12,163 nt of DNA, taken from assembly GCA_002329395.1 (NCBI GenBank), contig DCTQ01000106.1:1-12163 (forward strand), in the 5' to 3' direction. Both the position numbers and the translations under genes were made by a program. Positions 6,918-12,163 of this stretch are shown in pieces. Below the pieces are notes generated by a model. It saw only the letters and a program-made list of their open reading frames with translations. It was not told where the DNA came from and made no database searches. Each line of letters begins with the position of its first letter. Positions within the stretch are counted from its first letter, which is position 1. The stretch is from Candidatus Avelusimicrobium alvi (GTDB lineage Bacteria; Elusimicrobiota; Elusimicrobia; Elusimicrobiales; Elusimicrobiaceae).

Positions 6918-7634
6918 ATGAAAAAAACCATGATTTTAGCTTTACTGTTTGCGCCGGTGCTTTTGTCCGCGCAGATCGCGCCCGAAACGGCGCCCGCCGC
7001 CTCCGCTGACGCTTCGTCCGCCCAGGTGCAGGATCCGGCCGAACGCAACAAAATGCTCTACTCGCTGGGTTTTTTGCTGGGGGACAATTTAAAACGCCAG
7101 CTCGTGCTGGACAACGAGGACGACTACAAAGCCCTCTCCCAGGGTATGCGCGACAGCCTGCTTAACAAAAAATCGCAGACGGATTTGGAAAAATACAAAC
7201 CGCAGATTATCCAGAAATACCAGGACGACGCCAAAACCATTTCCGCCAAACGCGAGGCCGAACAGCAGGAATATATGGCGAACTTTAAGAAAGAAAAAGG
7301 CGTAAAAACGCTGGATAACGGCGCGATGATTAAACTCAGCCGCGCGGGCAAGGGCAAAACGCCCAAGGCCGACGGATCTGTCAAAGTGCATTATACCGGC
7401 ACTTTAATTGACGGCACCAAGTTTGACAGCTCCCGCGACCGCGGCGAAGCGTTTGAGACCAAGCTGACCGACGTCATCCCCTGCTGGACCAAAGCCCTGC
7501 AGCAGATGAAGCCCGGTTCCCGCGCCAAAGTGGTCTGCCCGCCCGATACGGCGTACGGCAACCGCCCGGTGGGGCAGATTCCGCCGAATTCCGCGCTGGT
7601 GTTTGATATTGAGATGATTGAACTGGGGATGTAA
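6918..7634 (+). CDS. Secreted FKBP-type peptidyl-prolyl isomerase (FkpA/Mip-like)
   Basis: A 238-residue protein with a signal peptide (1-18, probable cleavage after LSA), a helical FKBP N-terminal dimerisation-like region (about 40-128), and a C-terminal FKBP domain (about 135-238). Residues lining the FKBP12 active site can be matched: Y159, F169, D170, F179, V186, I187, W190, Y213 and F229, correspond to FKBP12 Y26, F36, D37, F46, V55, I56, W59, Y82 and F99. An active prolyl isomerase is therefore expected, acting in periplasm or envelope as a folding catalyst and chaperone. No lipobox cysteine is present. Architecture and length match FkpA/Mip. A taggaga site precedes the ATG with longish spacing. 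Its stop codon overlaps the ATG of the next gene by one base, suggesting coupled translation. Confidence 0.93.
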   Translation: MKKTMILALLFAPVLLSAQIAPETAPAASADASSAQVQDPAERNKMLYSLGFLLGDNLKRQLVLDNEDDYKALSQGMRDSLLNKKSQTDLEKYKPQIIQKYQDDAKTISAKREAEQQEYMANFKKEKGVKTLDNGAMIKLSRAGKGKTPKADGSVKVHYTGTLIDGTKFDSSRDRGEAFETKLTDVIPCWTKALQQMKPGSRAKVVCPPDTAYGNRPVGQIPPNSALVFDIEMIELGM

Positions 7635-8218
7635 TGTCCAAGGTAAGCTATATTTTGATAGCCGTTATGCTGGCCGCGCTCTTGTATATGGGCGCGGTCC
7701 GCGGCTATCAGGTATACGAACGCAAAGCGGCCGAAAAAGCCGCCGAAGAGGCCGCCAATACGGGCGTGTTTACGTTTCAAAACGTACCGGTTACGCTGGC
7801 CGCCCCCCTGCCCGAACCCGTCAGCCGCCCCGTAGTGTTTGACCCGTCCCAAACCGCCATTTTCCTGGAAGACGCGCCGCTTTCGGACGAGCGGCAGAAA
7901 CAGCAGGCGCAGGAGACGATTGCCTCCATTTTGGCCGATTACGAGCAGGACCCGAACATACAAAAATTCAACCGCGACCTGGCCGCCGCCACGCAAGGCG
8001 GCGTGGAGGACCTGGGCGCGCTGGGCGGCGTAGAGCTTGTAAAGATTTTAAAAGAAAATCCGCAGGTGGGCCAAGTGGTGCAGGAAAGTATGAAAAACCC
8101 CGCCTTTGCCAAGACCATTGAGCAGATTTTTACCAACCCTCAATTTGTGGAAAGCGTCAAGCAGCTGCAGGGCGCCGGACCGGTTGAGGCCGCGCCGCAG
8201 ACAAAAAAAGCTGAATAA
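7634..8218 (+). CDS. Membrane-anchored protein with NP repeats resembling STI1/DP chaperone motifs
   Basis: A 194-residue protein I do not recognise as a named family. Residues 5-22 form one hydrophobic helix, best read as a signal anchor. An Ala/Glu-rich helical stretch and a Pro-rich linker (about 51-70) follow, then a helical C-terminal region. Three consecutive 13-residue units begin with Asn-Pro at 142, 155 and 168 (NPQV, NPAF, NPQF), each continuing as an amphipathic helix; a related DPNI occurs at 107. This phasing is like the STI1/DP repeats of co-chaperones such as Hop/Sti1, which bind unfolded or hydrophobic segments. The ATG overlaps the FKBP stop codon (TAATG) and GGGGA provides the ribosome-binding site, so the two are probably made in step. 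A periplasmic co-chaperone role is inference from motif plus neighbour. Confidence 0.75.
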   Translation: MSKVSYILIAVMLAALLYMGAVRGYQVYERKAAEKAAEEAANTGVFTFQNVPVTLAAPLPEPVSRPVVFDPSQTAIFLEDAPLSDERQKQQAQETIASILADYEQDPNIQKFNRDLAAATQGGVEDLGALGGVELVKILKENPQVGQVVQESMKNPAFAKTIEQIFTNPQFVESVKQLQGAGPVEAAPQTKKAE

Positions 8219-8228
8219 GAACGGAAAA

Positions 8229-8248
8229 ATATTGTATTCTATAGAATA
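8229..8248 (+). promoter_or_regulatory. AT-rich palindrome, possible operator/promoter
   Basis: The 45-base gap between genes holds a perfect 14-bp palindrome, TATTCTATAGAATA (8235-8248). It overlaps ATATTGTA (8229-8236), the reverse complement of the TACAATAT element found upstream of the genes at 2569 and 3562. TATAGA or TAGAAT inside it could serve as a -10, though no good -35 is apparent. The palindrome ends two bases before the AGGAGG ribosome-binding site, so a protein bound here could influence expression of the gene at 8264. Confidence 0.35.
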
Positions 8249-8250
8249 TC

Positions 8251-8256
8251 AGGAGG
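8251..8256 (+). promoter_or_regulatory. Consensus ribosome-binding site that fixes a GTG start
   Basis: AGGAGG, a perfect Shine-Dalgarno core, lies seven bases before GTG at 8264. This decides the GTG as start; no in-frame ATG nearby would leave the hydrophobic N-terminal helix intact. Confidence 0.75.
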
Positions 8257-8263
8257 TTTCCCT

Positions 8264-8764
8264 GTGCTCAAAATTTTTCTTAAAGCAGCTATTTTAGTCT
8301 TTATCATTTTAAGCATCTACTTTATCGTTAATCCTTCCGCCTGTTCCAACCTAATGCTCGGCCGGGTAACGAATTCAACGGATACCGTGCCTACGGTGGA
8401 AAACCGCGCGGACGACCATAGCGAGATGTTCACCCCGTCGGGAGACCGCCCGCTTGAAACCGCTCCGGCCCACCAAGGCGTATTTGATACGAATACGATG
8501 AACCCGGATGCGCAAATCCCTTCCTATACGCAGGAAGCGATTGATTATGCCGTAGCCAGCCGCTATGTTGAGCTGGAAAACGAATACACCAGAAATAATA
8601 CGGTGGGCAAAGATACGGCGAAAGAGATTTCGTACATTGTGATGGACGATTTTGAACTGACGCAGCAGGAGTGGGAAGCTTTCCTGCAGCGCGCTACGGA
8701 AACGAACTTGTTTAACAAGGTCCGCAGTGAACTGCCGCCCCCATCCGTTGCGCCGGCGCAGTAG
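8264..8764 (+). CDS. Small membrane-anchored hypothetical protein
   Basis: A 166-residue protein without a recognisable family. Residues 4-22 form a single very hydrophobic helix after a MLKIFLK start, giving a signal anchor or an uncleaved signal peptide. The sequence then reads NPSACSN; a cysteine follows the helix, but the preceding residues (PSA) do not make a good lipobox. The rest is acidic and soluble. About 35-85 looks unstructured; a helical domain at about 88-155 (SYTQEAIDYAVASRYVELEN, later DFELTQQEWEAFLQRA) precedes a Pro-rich tail. The helix-rich end might be an oligomerisation or partner-binding module, but no function can be assigned. It starts at GTG with a strong AGGAGG. It follows the NP-repeat gene in the same direction after 45 bases and is the last gene before the terminator. 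Its codons appear less GC-rich than those of the preceding genes. Confidence 0.75.
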   Translation: MLKIFLKAAILVFIILSIYFIVNPSACSNLMLGRVTNSTDTVPTVENRADDHSEMFTPSGDRPLETAPAHQGVFDTNTMNPDAQIPSYTQEAIDYAVASRYVELENEYTRNNTVGKDTAKEISYIVMDDFELTQQEWEAFLQRATETNLFNKVRSELPPPSVAPAQ

Positions 8765-8783
8765 TTGATTTGTTATGATGAGC

Positions 8784-8816
8784 AAAAAAACCGCTTCTTA
8801 TAGAAGCGGTTTTTTT
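8784..8816. terminator. Bidirectional intrinsic terminator
   Basis: A-run (8784-8790), 8-bp GC-containing stem (8791-8798 with 8802-8809), three-base loop, T-run (8810-8816). The A and T runs can also pair, giving up to 15 bp. Because the stem is flanked by A's on one side and T's on the other, it can work in both directions. On the plus strand it ends the transcript through 8764. On the minus strand it lies beyond the AI-2E gene and would end that operon after a leaderless 200-base 3' region. Confidence 0.88.
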
Positions 8817-8820
8817 GTTT

Positions 8821-9005
8821 GTCCTGTGCGGGAAAAGGAGGATTAATGGACTGTGCCTGAGCCGTACACGGTATGGAAGCAGGGTACAGTTTAAACGCAC
8901 CCGGGAGTTCCCGGTCTGGAAGCCTTGCTGTGTTAGAAGGGCGCGTCCCGACGGGAGAATGTGGCTTAAACCCGTCCATTGAACGCGTCTGGGAATCCCC
9001 CGGAC
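8821..9005 (+). ncRNA. Candidate structured RNA, possibly 6S-like
   Basis: No credible protein is seen in this stretch between convergent genes, yet it folds well on the plus strand. Nested pairs: 8837-8844 with 8994-9001 (one A-C mismatch), 8845-8851 with 8974-8980 (perfect, 13-base bulge), 8858-8866 with 8960-8968 (nine pairs including three G-U), 8878-8884 with 8923-8929 extended by CAC/GTG, a CCGGG-AGTT-CCCGG hairpin (8901-8914), and a TCCCGACGGGA hairpin (8946-8956). The G-U pairs become A-C mismatches on the minus strand, favouring plus. Length (about 185), the rod shape with a hairpin on the 3' side, and GGACTGTGCCTGAGCCG (8848-8864) resemble proteobacterial 6S RNA, whose pRNA template contains CCTGAGCCGAT. 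Against it: no clear promoter and no terminator after the 3' end. It could instead be the 3' region of the minus-strand operon. Confidence 0.4.
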
Positions 9006-9013
9006 TGGAAGGC

Positions 9014-10033
9014 CTAGTGGGGGAGGCGGCCCGCCAAAAATTCGGCTACGGGGCGGGTATGCTTGATTTTGCTCAAGACGATTTTAATGGAAGCCGTAAT
9101 CGGCACGGAGAGGAAGGCCCCCGGCACGCCCCAAACGAGCGTCCAGAAAATAAGGGAAGCCACCACCGCCGCCGGATGTAAATCCATCCCTTCGCCCAAA
9201 AAGCGGGGTTCTAAAAGGTTGCCGATGGTGAACTCCGTGGCGGAAAGCAGGCCGATAACCAGAAAGAACTGCGGCCCCAGCCCAAACTGCAGGAACAGCA
9301 CGGGTACGGGCAGCAGTACGGCCACAATGGAGCCCACGCTGGGAATAAAGTTCAGCAGAAATACAAATAATGCAAACAGCGCCGCCAGTTTAACCTGAAA
9401 CCCGAATAAAATAGCCGCCGCCACCAGCCCGGTAGCCAGCGAAGCAATCAGCTTAACGGACAGATACACCGATACGTTCGCCAGCATTTCTTTAATGGCG
9501 GGGTTGGTAATCGGGGGCGTTTTTTTGCTGCCGAAGAGGAAAAACGTCATAAACAAAATAATCAGCGTGGTGTTGGAAATTAAGCTGAAAAGTTTTCCGC
9601 CGAAGTTTTTAAGCCAGTTGAACAGCGGCAGTTCGCGCAAATACGTTTCAATAAACTTCTGGTCCAGCGTAATGCCGTGCTGCTGCAGGCGGGAGATCAG
9701 GTCGGTAATCGTATCAATCAGGTTTTGGCGGTATACTTCGGCCCCTTTCAGGAAGGTGCCTACGGAGTTGACCGTAAACAAAATAACGCCCGCAAAAAAC
9801 GCCGCGCAGAGCAGGATGGAAATCGTCATGGCGAGCCAGGACGGAAAGGAGAACTTCTGTTTCATATACAGCGTCATCTGCGCGAGGATGGTGTAGAGGA
9901 ATATGGAAATAACCAGCGGAATAAGCAGCGATTTGGTGTATACCAAAAACGCGGTTACTATGCCGGCGGCGATAATCGTCAGGCATACGGCGCTGGCTTT
10001 TAAATAGTAATGGGTTGTTTTGTCAGAAAACAT
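9014..10033 (-). CDS. AI-2E-family (PF01594-type) membrane permease
   Basis: A 339-residue inner-membrane protein. Layout is typical of the AI-2E/PerM family: two N-terminal hydrophobic helices, a further helix pair, a soluble amphipathic stretch (about 95-150) and a C-terminal bundle. Family landmarks are NFIPSVGSIVAVLLPVPV and, later, GNLLEPRFLGEGMDLHPAAV followed by WGVPGAFLSVPITA. The name comes from TqsA (AI-2 export), but members also act as Na+/H+ antiporters or have unknown substrates, so autoinducer transport should not be assumed. The start overlaps the end of the preceding 173-residue ORF by 11 bases, with AGGGGG four bases before the ATG. It is the last gene of the minus-strand operon. 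The stop lies next to the candidate RNA region and the operon probably ends at the bidirectional terminator. Confidence 0.93.
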   Translation of the reverse strand: MFSDKTTHYYLKASAVCLTIIAAGIVTAFLVYTKSLLIPLVISIFLYTILAQMTLYMKQKFSFPSWLAMTISILLCAAFFAGVILFTVNSVGTFLKGAEVYRQNLIDTITDLISRLQQHGITLDQKFIETYLRELPLFNWLKNFGGKLFSLISNTTLIILFMTFFLFGSKKTPPITNPAIKEMLANVSVYLSVKLIASLATGLVAAAILFGFQVKLAALFALFVFLLNFIPSVGSIVAVLLPVPVLFLQFGLGPQFFLVIGLLSATEFTIGNLLEPRFLGEGMDLHPAAVVASLIFWTLVWGVPGAFLSVPITASIKIVLSKIKHTRPVAEFLAGRLPH

Positions 10034-10544
10034 ACGGCCCCCTGTTTCGTTCGGTTTTTTTGGCGATTTCTCGGGCCAGAAAGAGTATTTTTCCGGTCAG
10101 GCTGGAAACATCGTTTTGGCAGGAAGTCAGCAGCCATACGTTTAGTTTGGCCGCGGTAAAACTTTTATAGTTCTTGCAAAACAAGTCATACGCGGTGGTA
10201 AATTCGTCGCACGCGCGGGAAAGCGTTTTGGCGCGGCTGTTTAACCCCTTGGCCGGCAGGGCCAGGTCTCCGGTCCATTCGGCGTCTTTGCGGGAGCGGA
10301 TGTCCGTGCGGGCCCCGGTCCAGAACGGTTCGCCTTCGTCCAGCTTTTGGCGCAGGCTCAGGCAGTACTCGTTAAACTGGGCGGCGAAGTCCGCGTCCCG
10401 CACGTCTATATTTTTGTGCAGCTGCTGCACAATTTGCTCCAGACGGCGGTTGAACTCGCGCAGGTTTTGCGCGGCGGTATTCAAATCGGCGCGGAGCGCG
10501 TCGCACCGGGCGGAAATTTGTTCCAAAAGTTCTTCGCAGTTCAT
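10023..10544 (-). CDS. Helical hypothetical protein between kinase and permease genes
   Basis: A 173-residue soluble protein that I do not recognise. It lacks a signal peptide and membrane helices. Residues about 1-50 are strongly helical with heptad-like spacing (ISARCDALRADLNTAAQNLR), a likely coiled coil. The remainder is also mostly helical with several aromatic and Cys residues (C3, C14, C61 and others), ending in a basic KKTERNRGPYVF tail. It may be a cytoplasmic partner of the neighbouring histidine kinase, for instance a scaffold or substrate; this rests on position only. No Shine-Dalgarno is present before the ATG. Instead the ATG overlaps the kinase stop (ATGA, 10541-10544), so translation very likely depends on reinitiation after the kinase gene. 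Its own end overlaps the AI-2E start. Confidence 0.75.
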   Translation of the reverse strand: MNCEELLEQISARCDALRADLNTAAQNLREFNRRLEQIVQQLHKNIDVRDADFAAQFNEYCLSLRQKLDEGEPFWTGARTDIRSRKDAEWTGDLALPAKGLNSRAKTLSRACDEFTTAYDLFCKNYKSFTAAKLNVWLLTSCQNDVSSLTGKILFLAREIAKKTERNRGPYVF

Positions 10545-11296
10545 AACAGGGGGAAGTTAATGGTAAAAATAGAGCCGAGCCCCCGGTCGGACACGACGCT
10601 GATGGACCCGTTGTGCAGGTCCAAAATACGTTTTACCATGGGAAGGCCCAGTCCCCAGCCGCTGATTTGGCCGGTGAAATAGTCGTCCACCTGGTAGAAC
10701 GGGTCAAAAATGCGGCTTACGTCCTGCGGGCGGATGCCGGCGCCGTAGTCGCGTACGGAAATGGAGATGCTGTCGCCGTGGTTGGCGCACTGTACTTTAA
10801 TGATTTTCTCCATTTTGTTGTTAAATTTAATCGCATTGGCTAAAAGTTCCCGGATGCACAGGCGCAGCATTTCTTCGTTGGCGGTAACGCTTAAACGTTC
10901 GGGGCAGTCAATTTCCACAAACGTGCCGCGTTTGATGGAAGCCTCATCCCGCGGTGCTTCGGGTACGGCGGTCTCTTCTTCCTGCGCGATGGCTTTGGCG
11001 GCGCAGTCTTTGATAAGCGGTTTTAAATAGACGGGTTGTTTTTCAATGCCTTCGTTCTGTGCGGCGGTTACTTTGTTAAAAGCCACCAGCTTGTCCACCA
11101 GAAGGGACATTCTTCCGCCCTGCTTGTTGATTTCTTCCAGCGCTTTGGCGGTAAAGGGCGAAAATTTTTCTTTCCCGGCCTGGGAGAGGATGGCTTCCGA
11201 ATAGCCGTTGATGATGGAAAGCGGCGTTTTGAGCTTATGCGAAATAAGCGTCAGCGCGCGGGAAGAAATGGCGGTGTTTTTTTCTTCTTCTTTCAT
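10541..11296 (-). CDS. Soluble sensorless sensor-type histidine kinase
   Basis: A 251-residue kinase made of HisKA plus HATPase_c and almost nothing else. The H-box is LISHKLKTPLSIINGYSEA with the phospho-accepting H20. The N-box is ELLANAIKF (N154), the G1 box DYGAGI (183-188), the F-box IFDPF (196-200) and the G2 box GWGLGL (213-218). There is no transmembrane helix, PAS, GAF, HAMP or receiver domain, so it is cytoplasmic and must be cued by another protein. Canonical H-boxes are SHELRTP: here the acidic residue after His, which assists phosphotransfer, is Lys21, which could weaken autophosphorylation. An inserted acidic linker (about 103-122) separates HisKA from the ATPase domain. No response regulator gene is in the window. 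AGGAG overlaps the stop of the outer-membrane gene, nine bases before the ATG; the 3' end overlaps the next start. Confidence 0.93.
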   Translation of the reverse strand: MKEEEKNTAISSRALTLISHKLKTPLSIINGYSEAILSQAGKEKFSPFTAKALEEINKQGGRMSLLVDKLVAFNKVTAAQNEGIEKQPVYLKPLIKDCAAKAIAQEEETAVPEAPRDEASIKRGTFVEIDCPERLSVTANEEMLRLCIRELLANAIKFNNKMEKIIKVQCANHGDSISISVRDYGAGIRPQDVSRIFDPFYQVDDYFTGQISGWGLGLPMVKRILDLHNGSISVVSDRGLGSIFTINFPLL

Positions 11297-11305
11297 ATGC
11301 CGCTC

Positions 11306-12163
11306 CTAAAAAGATACCGCCAGACGGGCGTATAAAATGTCGCGCTTGTTGTCGTTATGGATGGTGCGTACGTGGTTGTAGGCGATGTCCGCGCTGACGG
11401 CGCGGGCCACCGTAAACGAGTTGCCCACCATAAACGAATGTTCCGGGTCGGCGGTGTAATACTCGCCGTAGCGGTAACCGAGGTATAAGGTGGAGTGGTT
11501 GTCCGTCCACATACGCGTAATGCGCGCGCCTAAGGTGTATTTGGCCAAATCGTGCACGACGTCAAAGGTTTGGGTAAAGGCCAGTTCCTGCTGGTCCATC
11601 ACGCCGCGGAAAGACTTCAGCCCGGTGATGCCGTCCGGATATTGGAACACGCTGGCGGCGGCTTCAAAACCGAACGCGCGGAAAAAGTTTTTATGCAGGC
11701 CCAGGGTGTAAGCCATCTGGGAATAGTTTTCGTCGGATTCGGAGCCGTCGTCATAAAACGCGGTGCCTTTCTGGCGGGCGTACGCCACGCCGATGTACGC
11801 GTGGGTGTAAAGGTCGTTTACCTCGTCGTCTTCCAGCGTCATAATAAACTGGGTGGCCAGGCCGTAGGCGGAAGCGTCCTGATAGGCGGGATTATCGCTT
11901 TTATTCTTAAAATAATAGAAGGGCGTGATGTTGATTTTAAGCAAGTCAAAATCCATCCGAAACGGGACGTTGACCGAGTAGATGGGGTCTTTAAAATCCT
12001 TTTCTTTGATGTATTTCGCTTCCACGCCGGCCAGCAGGTTAAGCGACAGCGCGGCCGCGGCCCCCGCTCTTACCTGGTCAAAACGGGAGGAACCGATATA
12101 CGCCGCCGACACGTCTACCGTACGGGCTTGCAGGGCGGCGGAAGAAACAGCACACAGCATATA
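11306..12163 (-). CDS. Outer-membrane beta-barrel protein, start beyond the window
   Basis: At least 284 residues; the family is unrecognised. The protein alternates polar and hydrophobic residues in strand-like runs (for example THAYIGVAYARQ, STLYLGYRYGEYYTA, DILYARLAVSF) with tight charged turns, and ends in the terminal Phe typical of proteins assembled by BAM. The N-terminus visible here, starting at ATG 12160, reads MLCAVSSAALQA, which looks like the end of a signal peptide without its basic start. The true start is therefore probably just outside the window; the frame stays open to base 12163. About a dozen strands would fit the length. It may be a small porin or an envelope protein of unknown function; I see no substrate clue. 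It precedes the histidine kinase by nine bases, so the kinase could respond to or regulate envelope state, but this is inferred. Confidence 0.75.
   Translation of the reverse strand, partial: YMLCAVSSAALQARTVDVSAAYIGSSRFDQVRAGAAAALSLNLLAGVEAKYIKEKDFKDPIYSVNVPFRMDFDLLKINITPFYYFKNKSDNPAYQDASAYGLATQFIMTLEDDEVNDLYTHAYIGVAYARQKGTAFYDDGSESDENYSQMAYTLGLHKNFFRAFGFEAAASVFQYPDGITGLKSFRGVMDQQELAFTQTFDVVHDLAKYTLGARITRMWTDNHSTLYLGYRYGEYYTADPEHSFMVGNSFTVARAVSADIAYNHVRTIHNDNKRDILYARLAVSF

Noticed and set aside
8834..8857. AGGAGG followed by ATG at 8846, looking like a translation start
   Set aside because: The frame stops after four codons (ATG GAC TGT GCC TGA) and the bases form part of the predicted helices.
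8848..9013. tRNA, tmRNA, SRP RNA or RNase P RNA in the intergenic region
   Set aside because: No T-loop GGTTCRA, no acceptor/CCA arrangement, no SRP GGAA tetraloop helix and no RNase P conserved core were seen.
8990..9060. Intrinsic terminator for the candidate RNA (GGCGGCCCGCC, 9026-9036)
   Set aside because: The possible stem is followed by AAAAATT, not a T-run, and lies within the permease coding sequence.
8873..9181. A 102-codon plus-strand open frame starting inside the structured region
   Set aside because: It runs antisense into the AI-2E gene, has no ribosome-binding site, a biased low-complexity composition (Arg/Gly/Pro/His) and no recognisable domain.
9514..9986. Open frames antisense to and in other frames of the AI-2E gene
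   Set aside because: The AI-2E gene has a clear family match and membrane pattern; the others are composition-driven shadows.
1..12163. CRISPR arrays, insertion sequences, att sites, phage or defence genes
   Set aside because: No regularly spaced repeats, no transposase- or integrase-like frames and no terminal inverted repeats were seen; composition is even across the window.

Overview
The window looks like chromosomal DNA of a GC-rich, anaerobic, diderm, fermentative bacterium. The most economical guess is a gut member of the Elusimicrobiota. This is inferred from the gene mix ([FeFe] hydrogenase of the NADH-linked type, a pilin-like protein, LpoB/COG3014/LPP20-type lipoproteins, an outer-membrane barrel) and not from a marker gene. 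Twelve protein genes (two cut by the window edges) are packed into two convergent blocks.

Left block, plus strand. Positions 2-2469 carry the end of a NuoF-like flavin/FeS subunit (hydB) and a complete [FeFe]-hydrogenase catalytic subunit (hydA). Together they point to an NAD(H)/ferredoxin-linked, probably electron-bifurcating hydrogenase. A long hairpin follows. Then comes a separately promoted EamA/DMT-type permease (2569-3516). A second promoter-like element precedes a compact envelope operon (3562-8218): a degenerate type IV pilin-like protein, an LpoB-like lipoprotein, a COG3014-type helical lipoprotein, an LPP20-like lipoprotein, a secreted FKBP-type prolyl isomerase, and a membrane-anchored protein with three 13-residue 'NP' repeats resembling STI1/DP chaperone motifs. 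The last two genes overlap by one base. A small membrane-anchored protein of unknown function (8264-8764, GTG start) closes the block at a bidirectional terminator.

Middle. Positions 8821-9005 contain no credible protein but fold into an extended rod on the plus strand. A stretch near the 5' side resembles the template region of proteobacterial 6S RNA. I report it as a candidate structured RNA.

Right block, minus strand. Reading from 12163 down to 9014: an outer-membrane beta-barrel protein (start cut by the edge), a soluble sensorless histidine kinase, an unrecognised helical 173-residue protein and an AI-2E-family permease. The last three are joined by overlapping stop and start codons and so are probably one translationally coupled operon.

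Taken together, the window is a hydrogen-metabolism operon beside two envelope operons. The best leads for something new are the candidate RNA, the FKBP/NP-repeat pair inside the lipoprotein operon, and the sensorless kinase cluster.
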